Of a DNA stretch of 64,000 bases, positions 1 through 21,546 are shown one piece after another. The notes beneath the pieces are model-generated. The model saw nothing but the letters and a program-made list of their open reading frames with translations, searched no databases and was not told the origin of the DNA. Positions within the stretch are counted from its first letter, which is position 1, and each line of letters opens with the position of its first letter. Both the position numbers and the translations under genes were made by a program. Source of the stretch: Sisyra terminalis (Eukaryota; Arthropoda; Insecta; Neuroptera; Sisyridae); assembly GCA_958496175.1 (NCBI GenBank), contig OY292275.1:37091701-37155700 (forward strand). Direction: 5' to 3'.

Positions 1-11491
<11,491 letters not shown>

Positions 11492-11493
11492 AT

Positions 11494-11499
11494 AATAAA
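11494..11499 (+). promoter_or_regulatory. Poly(A) signal of POLR3A
   Basis: AATAAA begins three bases after the POLR3A stop codon. With cleavage 10-30 bases downstream, the 3' UTR would be extremely short and would end at about the COQ4 stop codon on the other strand. Confidence 0.6.
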
Positions 11500-11508
11500 G
11501 AGGATATT

Positions 11509-11514
11509 TTTATT
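11509..11514 (-). promoter_or_regulatory. Candidate poly(A) signal of COQ4
   Basis: TTTATT on the plus strand reads AATAAA on the minus strand, 13 bases after the COQ4 stop. A second candidate overlaps the stop itself (11526-11531). The COQ4 transcript must therefore end inside the POLR3A terminal exon or 3' UTR. Confidence 0.5.
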
Positions 11515-11526
11515 TTTTAAAATAAT

Positions 11527-14500
11527 TTATTCATTTAATCCCTCTATTGGTTTTAAGTTTGAAGGCGCTATATATAAAGGTTTTATTTTTAATTCTCGTA
11601 ATAAATCGTCCATCGGTTGCTCCCACCGTTTTTCAAAATAAATTCCTAAAAGGAATTTAGCTGAAACGCCTGTTTGTACTGCCCATGGCATATAGAACTG
11701 TATATATTTGTTTCGATGTCTATAAAAAGAAGTAAATTAGTTTAATATATATTTTTTTTCAATTCATTACTTACTTAGGACGCAGTCGAATTGGAGAAAA
11801 CATTGCTCCTCCCATACACATTGGTAATTTCAATTGTATAGCCTCAACACATTTGACCGTGATCTCACCTAAATGAAATAATCTCTATGACATCATCATT
11901 AAAAAGAATAAGTAATCAATAGTTCTAATAATATTTAAACAATAATAATTTGTTTAACTTTATAAATAAGCATCTTTTAATTACGTAAGTTAGGTATTAC
12001 ATTAAAAAAGTAAATATTTATGTACCTAATAAGTTGGTTGGCATTCCTAAAACCGTGTGGAACAAATCATGAACTTCTCGATATCTTTGAATTACATAAG
12101 CCAACTCAGGGTCGTCTATAAAATGAACAGGTAACCGTGAATCAGGACTAACATTCTAAAAAAAGTCAAAACAATTGTAAAAAATATAGGTACAATTTAT
12201 TAATGTATCAAAATGGGAATAAATGTTATTGAAATGAACGAAGATGATTTACAAAACAATGTTTATGGATATCCTTTGAAATGTGTTTCGGCGAAACAAA
12301 ATACCACTTGTAGAACTCAAAGTACGTATGTAGTGTACCCAGAAATTCGCGAATTCAAAAAATTAACTTGGAAGATACGTAAATCGAAAAAAATAAAGTG
12401 AAAATAAACTTTACTACATAAATACGATTTTTTGTTTCGTCCTTATACTGTTTTATCATATAAATCTTTTGAATCATTTCTGGTTGTGCATGGACAGAAA
12501 GTTAAATCATTTGAGGTGTCCCTAAGAACATAAAGTTTGAAAGGAAATTTTGTCACTTATGCTTCATATCTCCCATCTTATTCAATATCTACTCGGAATG
12601 TTTTGGAAAAATACTGGGTCTTTGCATGGGGGGGGGGCGAATCATCAAATACACTGACGACCTGGTATTGTTATTGAAAATAAAAAAGAAACGGCAAATG
12701 ATGTTGAACTATTTAGGTATTACTAGAGCAATTTACGTAATGAATATAAACAAAGTAAAAACAAAATGGCATGGAGATATCAAAAAGAGAACAATGTGAA
12801 GGTCTTTTAATAGAAAATTAAAAACCATTTTGTTATGGTGAAAATTGGGTTTAATTGTTAGAATCTTTGGAAAAATGATATTTCAGAAAACCAAGAAAGT
12901 AGTATTTAATGCTTTGGTCACATCGTAAACAGAGGAGTCAATTGAAGATTTTGAGAAGAATTAATGAATAAAGAATAAACATTAATGTAAGTAACACGAT
13001 GACCATTTAACTGAATAAATCACATTTTCAATGAAAAGGAGATTATATTGGATATTACATAAAGAAAATTGAAAGGTTTCAAGACAAATTAAGAATAAAG
13101 GTTGAAAATTTTGATATTTTCAAAAGAAGAATGAGCCCTATTTGACGAATATACCCCTATTTGAAGAACTTTCTTAAAAATAGACAGTATTGAAAGTAAA
13201 AGTTCATCACCTAATAATTTAAATCTTCCAATGAGCAGAAAATTGGGTTCATGTTCCTTTTAAGGACATCAAAATCTGGCAACGTTGGCTTTTTTCACTT
13301 TGTTTTTTTTTTTAACTTAATTCGCGAATACATCGGGCCATAATGAAAGTTTAGTGACAAAAGAGAAAATTATACAGTAGTAGAATTGATTCAACAAAAA
13401 AACCGCGAATTAAAATTAAAAATAAACTGCAACGTTGCCAGATATTGACGTCGCTAAAAGATAGAAAAAGGTACATGAGCCAAAAATAAAATAAAACAAT
13501 TTAATGTTACACTTAAATCCTGAAAACAGTTCATATACGCATATTTTTGATCTTTTGTAATTTAATTTTAAGGTACCAAAAATGGATTTCTGATTTTTTT
13601 ATTTTTCCTTTTTGTAAAAATGTTTATTTTTTAAGCACCATTATTTCTGTTTCAAGTTTAATTGAAATTGACACTTATGCTGACTTATGCACTCCTATCA
13701 AAGTATATAAAAACAAATATTTAAAAAATCATAAAAAACGGAAAGGTCTGGAACATTATGCAGTAAAAATCAATTTATTGTATTTAATATATAAAATTAA
13801 ATAAATATCAGATAAACTTTGGATTATATAATCAAGAATGCAAATACTATATTAATTAAATTGCATAAATGTATTGATAAAAATGGTTTGAGAAAAATTG
13901 ATATTGGCTGACGAAATGTTTTGATATACAAAATTTTTTTAGAAAACTGATAACTGTATATTGAGTTTATAGCAACTACCCATTTACATATTCATGTTTT
14001 ATTAATAACATTATTCATATTACCAGAAAAAAGATTTCATTTATTTTTACATAGTGAACTGTAGTGACTAAGAAGAGGTTTGACTGTACATACTCATAGT
14101 CAGATAAATAAGTAATGACTACGATAAGCCAAATAAGATTTTTTCGCTGACTTTGAACAGTTATACTGTGTATACAATATATAAAATATATTGCAGTTCA
14201 ATTTATGTAGTATAATTTAACACAATAATATACAAAATCAATACAATAATATACAAATTTAATATAATAATATACAAATTTAATATAATAATATATAAAC
14301 TCAATATAATAATATTTAAAAAAATCATACCTCCAACATAAATTTGAACAGAAGTTCAAACAAAAATATTCGTGACGTATTACCCAGATACGTATTTCGA
14401 TTGCCAAGCAATCTTCATCAGTGGTCATCGAGTAGCTTGGATCACTCCGTAACTTCTATGTGATGATTCACGAATTATACTACATAAATTGAACTGCAAT

Positions 14501-17500
14501 ATATTTTATATATTGTATACACAGACTACGATAAGATTATTTAAAATGAAAATTTGAAAATAATTACATTTTTTTAATTACAGTCAATTTTCAAACACTA
14601 TAACGATCCAGTCGTAAAAATATAGTTTCATGATAATTAAACAGTGAGGTATGTTATTTCTAATAGGTATATGGTACATATCTTATATGTTGTGTTATTA
14701 ATAAATTTTAATAAAAACTATAAATACTTTATTACATATAATAAAACATATATAAAAATTTAATTATGAAATACATGAAAATTTTCAGTTTTTGCTGCTT
14801 TGGAAATTGTTCACTGTTTTTAAAGTTATTAATATTTTAAACTAATTAATATTATCAGACAAGTTTTATGCCTACATCGATTATCTTCTTGATAAATAAA
14901 GAATAAATTCACGATTTTAAATTTACTTTGTAAATTCTACTTATGAATTAAAAAAAGTTTAAATCAAGCGTCTCTCTGTTAATGAATTAATAAAATATTT
15001 ACCATTGAAATTTACCTTAACTTTTTTAAAATATTTTTTTGGTTATTTCTCTGAGTTTAAGGATATATTTGGTTACAATAGGAAATTTACAAGGTCGTAC
15101 ATTAGCAATAACACTTTTAAGGAGTTAAGCTGAGAATTAAGGGATCATTATATCGTTACTTATCAATGTCATAAACAACGGAAACAATGCGTGCGGGAGA
15201 GAAGGATTGTGATTGTTAATTATTTATGCATAGAATATTAAATTCAAAATCTACGACGTAGGATGTTACGAAATTTCAACATCGACTTAGAAAAGTTGAA
15301 GTTTTCGATGATTTTATACCTCCGACTTTGAAAAATTTGAAATTGAATGAAATCTGAAAGCTACCAAGCTTTTGTTATTAATAAAGAACAGTTTGCTACT
15401 TTCAGAATCACTTAAATTGATTTAAAAATTTATTTTTTTATTCATTTATTGTTTTATTATTTGTTCTATAATTTAATATATGAACTGATCTGAGAAGTAG
15501 ACTTCTTAATTGTATTTGTATTATGATATATGATCTGCCCTTAGCTTGTGTATCTTTGACTTCGATTCTAATTTCGAAAAATTCAATTTAAAATCTTCAG
15601 TTTTGGTAAATCTATTTCAGTAATATCCCTAATCAAAGGTGGATTATCCGTAAGGCAAAGTAAGCACGTTCCTAGGGGCGTGAGGTTACAAAAAGATGCG
15701 ACGCGAGTTTGAAAAAAAATTAACCTCTGTACTTAGTATTAAGTGTATTAGCAAATATACATCATCGTATGCATAAACGTTCACAATAAAACTGAGTGTT
15801 TAGTTCTTTAAAGGTGCAGAACTTCCAAAGCGGTATAAGTAGTAGGTGTGAAGATTGAAAATACTACATGTAAGGTACACGGAAAAAATTGTCGTTGCTA
15901 CAATAGTAGAAGCTGTAGTTGAGATTACTACAAGTTGGAGTAAAGAAATGCTAACTCCAACTCGGAGTAACTTTTACCGTATATGTAGTAATGCCAACTA
16001 CAATCATCAATATTTACGACTACTTCTAGTTAAAATTTATAATAAATAGTCGCTAAAGGGGCGCCGAAGAGGTGCTTGCCTAGAGCGTTTTCCACATCTA
16101 ATCCACCTCTGTCCCTAGTACTAAATACAATATTCGCGATTTTTTGCTGATTCGATTCTAGTATAGTATTTTTTCTCTTTTGTGGCTAAGTTTTCTTTAT
16201 GGGCCGATTTATTTGTGAATTAAATTTAAAACAAAGTAAAAAATGCGACGTTGCCATTTATTGACTTCGTTAAAATGAACAAGAGTCAAGTCTTCCTAAA
16301 TACTGCAATTACAAGTAAAAGAATGTTTGCTTTATCTTACAATATAGGAAAGATGGGTAAATATTTTTGTAGCAGCCATTTTATATAACTAATTATTAGT
16401 TACAAGAAGACTATTTACGGTAATATTATCTCCTATAAGCAAAGACATGGGCACCAGCTAGTTTTCTTATAAAACAGTTCTTTTGACTGATCCGAACCTT
16501 CATATTTCAATTTCCCTGAAAAACTATTGAAATGCCGCTATACTACTATCTAGAGGAACCTGGGACGGAACAAGGTACCTAAGCTTTAATTTAAATTTAC
16601 GAGAGGTTTAAAGAAATAATCCCATTGTTTTGTAATTTATATATTTATTTAATTCATTCTCTACAAATAAAAAAAGGTTTTATTGATTTAAATTAATAAT
16701 TAATTTAAAAATTTAGGTTTCAAAAACAAATGGAAATTTCCCATTCTGCCTCACCCCCTGGGGCACAATAGGAAATGAGTCTGGGGCGCAATGGGATACT
16801 TGTTATTGGCATAGTTCGCAGATGAAGATACTCTCATCGTCGTCACTGTTTAGCCCAACACATGCCAAATGTGCCCATTTTTGACAAATACTGCGGGAAC
16901 ACCAGCTTTAATTAGATTTGGAATATACATCCTGACAGTATATGCAGATTACCTCTGCATCTTCCGACCTTTCTTATATATGAACTATCGGCTAGTTTTC
17001 CTTATATATGTACGCACTATCTGCTGATAAAATAAAAAGGTCTATCTGAATGGGAAATATTATCTGAATGGTATATCCCATTCCGCCCCACCCATTGTGC
17101 CCCATAGCACCTTTCACACAGGCACGACTATTATGGCACGATATATTGGTTATATTTGAATTATCACTAGGCTTTTAGTTAGTCAACAGAACATTTAAAC
17201 AAGCATGGCATGTTAAAAATTAGAATTAGGAAACGTTTATTTCGACTTTTGATAAAAATAAAAACAACTGCACTCTTTACTGGCGATAGCCACTTCTTAT
17301 AACGCAGCATAGTTAGTTGAACATTGAGAATGATTTTTACGCGTTTTTGTCGCCTGTAGTAAGCACTAATTCCATTTTCCATCCCGCCCCAGTACTCTAT
17401 TCCGTCCCGTGTTCCTATACTAGTAAAATATTATTTTGGCCTAAGCTTTTTATGATCCATAGATTGATTTTTTTTTAATTCGAAATTAGAAAATTTCAAT

Positions 17501-18518
17501 GGTTTGAAACTAAATACCGCTTTACACTCGACTATATTTTTGGTTTGGTTTAGCACTGAGATTTTGCTAGGAACTAAGCTGCAAGAGAAGATAGAAATAT
17601 GCTGGATTCTAATCGCTAGTAGAACTTTTAGTGTCGAAACAGCGAAAAATTTAGTGAAGCGGTCTTAATATATTTTAAGAAAAAAAATTTGTGAATCTCA
17701 ACAAAGTTTTGGGATTAAAGGGTTTAGCTGAGTAAGTATGGCAAGTCGGTCCCCAAATGGGAACCTATATCGAAAATTATATTTTAATATCGAAGTGATA
17801 TACAAATACAATGTATATACATTTTGTGACCAGATTCATCTTTGAACTTAAGATGTGGAAAAAAATGACCGTACGCATGACTATTATTCAAAGTAATATA
17901 TCTCAAAAACTAATTAACTATATATTTTCAATTCTTATGTTCTGACGAAAAAAGAACGATATTTTTGTGCATTTATTAACACTCTAAAGTTGACCGAATG
18001 TAAATAATTTAACATTAATATCTAATAAAAATAATAAAAAATTAAATTCTTACGTTTAGTTCTAAAAAGTTACTGTAGGCTTTTCCAAAAGTATTTTCAG
18101 GTAAGTTCTTCAGCATTTCTAAGTCCACAGTGTTACTATTGATTCGAGGTTTATCTTTTAAAATAGCAGCTCCTTCAACTGTTTGGTTCATTTTTTCTTT
18201 GCAATAAATCATTGATGGTGTTCCAATTGTTTCTGCCAGAGTTGCAACTGCATCAGCCCGCGAAGGATTGACAAGTGCTGTCGCAAAAGAACCGACTGTT
18301 AACAATGCTCTTTGAGGAAACGTTAAAGGTATGTGGTTGGCATGAAAAAAATCTAAAAAATCTTTAAACTCATTAGGCTCCTTAGATTCCTCATGTTCTG
18401 ATTCTTGCTGAATTATTGGCTCGGCTTCGACGGAAAAATGTCTACCAAGGAGAGTAAGCTTTTTAACAGTAGCAACTCCTAGTGGATTGTAACTGAACGA
18501 TTTACGAATATGTTGCAT
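11527..18518 (-). CDS. COQ4: Ubiquinone biosynthesis protein COQ4, mitochondrial
   Basis: COQ4 is a mitochondrial inner-membrane, matrix-side protein needed for coenzyme Q assembly. Four minus-strand exons: 18518-18054, 12155-12026, 11868-11775, 11719-11527; 293 residues, a usual length for the family. The start chosen is the ATG at 18518, three bases after a good splice acceptor (exon edge 18521); an in-frame ATG at 18536 would lie in that intron, so a non-coding 5' exon upstream is likely. The N-terminus is basic and hydroxylated, like a mitochondrial presequence. Family landmarks: [41 protein letters not shown], and the zinc motif HDxxHx11E ([17 protein letters not shown]), whose last Glu falls in the next exon. 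The C-terminus reads [20 protein letters not shown] then [13 protein letters not shown]. The first intron is 5.9 kb and packed with transposons. Confidence 0.95.
12530..12800 (+). pseudogene. LINE reverse transcriptase fragment
   Basis: One open frame (codon phase set by 12569) reads [11 protein letters not shown], then [12 protein letters not shown] from about 12641, then [10 protein letters not shown] from about 12738, ending at a stop near 12797. SPxLFNxYSE, the Y-x-DD catalytic box (here YTDD, usually YADD) and the INxxKTK block are consecutive motifs of non-LTR reverse transcriptases. The spacing between the first two is shortened and a G run (about 12629-12637) sits there, so it is a truncated, inactive copy. 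Similarity to downstream LINE sequence may continue to about 12980. Confidence 0.75.
13245..13482. mobile_element. GGCTCATG-family MITE, copy 1
   Basis: Left end GGGTTCATGTTCC...ATCTGGCAACGTTGG and right end CAACGTTGCCAGAT...GGTACATGAGCC are inverted repeats of about 50-60 bases. It aligns along its length with 21313-21546, including the shared interior AACAAAAGAGAAAATT-like and TAGAATTGA words. It is 238 bp, has no ORF, and is a non-autonomous DNA transposon. Confidence 0.75.
14222..14320. repeat. 21-bp tandem repeat, about 4.5 units
   Basis: Units such as ATAATAATATACAAATTTAA plus one T follow each other with a 21-base period and little change. Because 21 is divisible by three, the minus strand shows a fake seven-residue peptide repeat rich in Tyr; this should not be taken for a gene. 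Confidence 0.85.
14382..14426 (-). ncRNA. Hammerhead ribozyme, copy 1
   Basis: Minus strand, 5' to 3': CCA, CUGAUGA, A, then GAUUGC-UUG-GCAAUC (6-bp stem II), GAAA, the self-complementary UACGUA (minimal stem III), UC, then UGG. CUGANGA and GAAA are the two invariant core segments, and CCA/UGG can open stem I. Cleavage is predicted after the C at 14387, before 14386. The extra A before stem II and the tiny stem III agree with what I know of hammerheads in Penelope-like retroelements. Activity is inferred, not shown. Confidence 0.8.
15634..16111. mobile_element. hAT-type MITE (CAAAGGTGGATTA ends), copy 1
   Basis: The left end CAAAGGTGGATTATCC and the right end CTAATCCACCTCTG are inverted. The 8-bp flanks TCCCTAAT (15626-15633) and TCCCTAGT (16112-16119) match at seven of eight positions, which fits hAT target duplication. 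It is 478 bp with no transposase. Its right half aligns with 20037-20265. Confidence 0.7.
16130..16300. mobile_element. GGCTCATG-family MITE relic
   Basis: Contains the family's interior and right half (TGTGAATTAAATTTAAAAC, AACGTTGCC-like GACGTTGCCA, TTGACTTCGTTAAAATGAAC) aligned to 13245-13482 and 21313-21546. The outer ends are degraded. Confidence 0.5.
16735..17405. repeat. Unclassified repeat with GGGGCACAATGGG-type phrases
   Basis: Several G/C-rich phrases recur in both orientations within A+T-rich DNA: TCCCATTCTGCCTCACC with CTGGGGCACAATAGG (16738-16773), GGGGCGCAATGGG (about 16783), TCCCATTCCGCCCCACCC with ATTGTGCCCC (17069-17104), and CATCCCGCCCCAG (about 17381). They look like termini of an old DNA transposon or several overlapping copies. 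The minus-strand frame at 17179-17382 is not convincing. Confidence 0.45.
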
Positions 18519-19087
18519 TTTCTGAAAATAAAACACAAAAATGCTTAATTTGGAATAAAAATACCATAAGAACTTGAGAAACGGGAATTTTCTAGGTGAA
18601 AAAATAAGAAAATAAATTACCAGTTTATTTCTTTGGACTGTGATTTAAATATTACAATCCAAATCTTTATTTATTTGTCGCCTACAGGACTATTTACAAA
18701 ATATTTCATATTTTATTTACAATATTGTACACAATATTTAATTTATTTTTAAAATATAATTATTTATATGGCCTTTATTCAGTAATAAAATTTGTCATAA
18801 TCATTACTTAGATTTTTGTTGAGTGTTAAAATTAAACTGAAGAAACAAATATAATTCAATTCCATATTAACATATAATCCCTTTCATAAATCGTTATAAT
18901 ATGCCAATTTTTATTTTCAATTTTTATTTAGTACTTATGTTGTTTACATACATACATTTGGTAAATGCCCAAATAATTAAGAATAATTTATATCTTTCAA
19001 ATGGGGATACAAATATAAATTAAAACATAACAAATTTAGAAGAAATGTACTTTTATAATGAGTAATATTTATTACCATTTTTATAAC

Positions 19088-19337
19088 CAGTAGCGTAACG
19101 TGGTGGTTGTGGGGGGAAGGGAGGCTCCAGGCGGCCTATGAAAATTGGGGCGGCATATTAACCATGATAAATCCATAAAAGATTCTGTTTTGAGAAAAAC
19201 ACGAAGTGTACATTTTTAAGTAATTAAAGAGTTTAAAGGTATTTGATTTTTTACCAATTTTCTTGACTAATATTGAAAATAGAGGGCGGCGAATTTTCGG
19301 TCAACCCCGGACGGCGAAACCGCACGCTACGCCACTG
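19088..19337. mobile_element. hAT-type MITE with perfect 8-bp target duplication
   Basis: Ends CAGTAGCGTAACGTG and (reverse complement of right end) CAGTGGCGTAGCGTG are matched inverted repeats. The flanks are identical: TTTATAAC at 19080-19087 and at 19338-19345. It is 250 bp with no ORF. CAGTGGCG-type ends with an 8-bp duplication are typical of hAT elements. Confidence 0.85.
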
Positions 19338-19890
19338 TTTATAACAATCAGAAGTTACGGAGGATGAACAGATTTAACTTTACACATATTTTTGTGTTCA
19401 AAAATTGTCTGATTTTTAGAATAGACAAAACTGGAATTTAAAGAAAATTAAAAGAAATAATTTGTTAGCATTACATGAAAGCCTTGTAACAAAACTGTAT
19501 TAAAATTTTTATCTCATTTATTAGAAAAGTGATAAACCTATGTACGAATATTATTAATGATATAACAGAAATTAATATCAAAAATGACAAATAAATTCTG
19601 AAAACTAGCAACGAAGATATAAAACATTTTTTGTTTTATAACAACAATAAAGTTACCATTTTTGGATATACCATGGTTTCTTATGCTTCAAATATAAAAT
19701 AGAAACTCACATCAATTGGCTATCGAAATAATAATAGGCGAACATATATAACGGTGCCTCAGCTCACCGATGTGTAAAGTGTAATTTTTTGCAAAAATGT
19801 GTTAAATGCTTCCATACAGTATTAAAATGAATATTGTTAATATGCACAGTATAATAATCATTGTCTCAAATTTGAACTAACTGAGTGTTG

Positions 19891-20000
19891 TTATTTGTTT
19901 CAACTGTCATTTTGATTTCATTCAATTGCCAATTTTTGCCATTTGTCAGTTGTGTCGGTGTTAGGTTGTGAATATATCACGGAGTTACTAGTATCTATTA
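19891..20000. repeat. Dispersed repeat R1
   Basis: Shares TTTCAACTGTCATTTTGATT, CAATTGCCAATTTT, CAGTTGTGTC and AGTTACTAGT, in order and on the same strand, with 31866-31975 (R2) and 37198-37273 (R3). Family unknown. Confidence 0.65.
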
Positions 20001-20036
20001 ATTATTTATGTTTATCAAAAAAACATAGTTTCTTTA

Positions 20037-20265
20037 CAGAGGTAGATCATCCTTAAGGTATTATCCTTTACACCTAATATTAACTAGATATTAGATGCAG
20101 TTGAAATTACAACAAGTTGGAGTGATTTTCACTATACATGTAGTAATACCAACTAAAGTCATCAAAGTTTCTCTACTACTAGATAGAAATTTATATTACT
20201 CAGCCTTTAGAGAGACGCCTATGAAATGCTTGCTTAGGGCCTTCTCAACACCTAATCCGTTTCGG
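20037..20265. mobile_element. hAT-type MITE, copy 2 of the 15634 family
   Basis: Left CAGAGGTAGATCATCC and right CTAATCCGTTTCGG correspond to the ends of 15634-16111. The shared interior includes ACTACAAGTTGGAGT-like, TGTAGTAATACCAACTA and GCTTGCTTAGGGC. The flanks TTTCTTTA and ATTCTATA match at six of eight positions. The copy is shorter, by an internal deletion in the left half. Confidence 0.55.
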
Positions 20266-20332
20266 ATTCTATATCAAATCAATGTATTTTTTATCATCAC
20301 AAACGGTTGTAGGACAAAACAGAACATGATTG

Positions 20333-20650
20333 TTTATATAATATATAAAATATATTGGGGTTCAAGTTATGTAGTATAATTTAATATAATAATATATAAC
20401 ATAATAAAGCATACCATAAACATAAATTTGGACAGAAATTCAAACAAAATTATTTGTGATGTATTGCCCAGATACGTATTTCGATTGCCAAGCAATCTTC
20501 CTCAGTGTTCATCAAGTAGTTTGGATCGCTCCGTGAGTGCTTTGTGATGGATCACATTCTACATTCGAACACTAAATAAATTGGACCAAAATAAATTTTA
20601 TATATTGTATAAACAGTATAACTGTTCAAAGTCAGCGGAAAAATCTTATT
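20333..20650 (-). mobile_element. Hammerhead-ribozyme element, copy 2
   Basis: Aligns with the body of 14129-14523 (GTAGTATAATTTAATATAAT, CATAAATTTGGACAGAAATT, the ribozyme core) and ends in the inverted repeat ATTTTATATATTGTATAAAC. Here the tail (CAGTATAACTGTTCAAAGTC, AGCGGAAAAATCTTATT) is at the right end, not the left. Direct repeats AGAACATGATTG (20321-20332) and AGAACATGACTG (20651-20662) flank it, 11 of 12 matching. Confidence 0.72.
20466..20508 (-). ncRNA. Hammerhead ribozyme, copy 2
   Basis: Minus strand: CUGAGGA (fits CUGANGA), A, GAUUGC-UUG-GCAAUC stem II, GAAA, UACGUA, UC, UGG. The variable seventh core base is G here and U in copy 1, so the change falls where the motif tolerates it. 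Stem I next to the core is weaker (ACA opposite UGG). Cleavage is predicted after the C at 20471. Confidence 0.72.
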
Positions 20651-21312
20651 AGAACATGACTGATTCACGCTATTTGAATTCAATTTAATTTGAGTTTTGT
20701 TTCGGAAAAAATCGTATCTCCAAAGGTATATTTTTAAATTCCCGAATTTCAACATATACGGCAGGCGTATTTCGAGTTCTGTGGTGTTTTTCCTTTATAA
20801 CAAAATATCAAAAATATGAAACGAAGGACAAATTTCGATTAATTTCTCGCTTTCATTATGGTGTATGGAGTGAAAAACCTTCGATTGTATACGACAAATG
20901 TGCAAAAATGATTTTTATTTAAAAATGAACAGTTTATAAAAAAAAATGTCAAGTTTCTATGTTACTTTTTACAAAAGTAGTGTTTCTTAACTTTTAACAA
21001 ATTATCATCTCCTTTAATGTAACATATCCGTTTCATCATTTCTATATTAAAAAAAATGTCACTTTCTTAAAAGTAAATAGTTAAAAATTTATTCAATTTA
21101 ATACGGATATTGTTTCCGAGCGACGTTGAGAAACACTTTCATTCAAAACAATAATAAATTAATATTTTTTGATTTAAAATGTCTCGGTGAGATATTGATA
21201 ACTATTAACTGTTAAGTTAACTGCCGGTTTTTCAAAGTTATTAAAATTTATGACAGTAAGAGTTTGTAAATAAATTTTAAATACACACAACATAATAAAA
21301 TGAAAAACATTT

Positions 21313-21546
21313 CGGCTCATGTTTCTCTTAGAAGCGTCAATATCTGGCAACGTTGCATTTTTTACTTTACTTTTAATTTAATTCACGAATAAATTGGACT
21401 ATAATGAAAATGTAATAACAAAAGAGAAAATTGTACCATAATAGAATTGAATTTTAACAAAAAAAAAAAAATTGCAAATAGAATAGAAAAAACAAAATAA
21501 AAAATCCAACGTTGCCAGATGACGTCGCTAAAAAGAACATGAGCCG
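21313..21546. mobile_element. GGCTCATG-family MITE, copy 2
   Basis: The left CGGCTCATGTTTCTCTTAG, AAGCGTCAATATCTGGCAAC and the reverse complement of the right (CGGCTCATGTTCTTTTTAG, CGACGTCATCTGGCAACG) form an inverted repeat of about 60 bases. It is 234 bp with no ORF and is the best-preserved of three copies in the window. Confidence 0.8.

Larger units (their letters stand above)
14129..14523 (-). mobile_element. Hammerhead-ribozyme element, copy 1 (Penelope-like, non-autonomous)
   Basis: The body is bounded by a nearly perfect inverted repeat of about 50 bases: left 14166-14216 (TGTGTATACAATATATAAAA...), right 14473-14522. A 38-bp tail (14129-14166, with TTCGCTGACTTTGAACAG) lies outside the left repeat. 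The 12-bp direct repeat GACTACGATAAG flanks the whole unit (14117-14128 and 14524-14535) and is a plausible target-site duplication. Inside lie a 21-bp tandem repeat and a hammerhead core on the minus strand. There is no reverse transcriptase. Variable-length target duplications and hammerheads are known for Penelope-like elements; assigning this element to that group is an inference. Confidence 0.75.
12156..18053 (-). other. COQ4 intron 1
   Basis: A 5.9-kb intron made largely of repeats: LINE RT remnant (12530-12800), GGCTCATG-type MITE (13245-13482), ribozyme-bearing element (14129-14523), hAT-type MITE (15634-16111), MITE relic (about 16130-16300) and G/C-rich repeat phrases (about 16735-17400). 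I see no other gene in it; the small plus-strand frame at 12213-12401 is unsupported. Confidence 0.7.

Noticed and set aside
12213..12401. 62-codon plus-strand frame in COQ4 intron 1
   Set aside because: No similarity recognised and no regulatory or splice context; too short to support alone.
14198..14428. Minus-strand frame with a Tyr-rich seven-residue repeat
   Set aside because: It is the translation of a 21-bp tandem DNA repeat inside a transposable element and also covers the ribozyme; no sign of a protein.
18519..18536. Upstream ATG adding six residues to COQ4
   Set aside because: A good acceptor (TTTATTTTCAG) lies between it and the ATG at 18518, so those codons are probably intronic.
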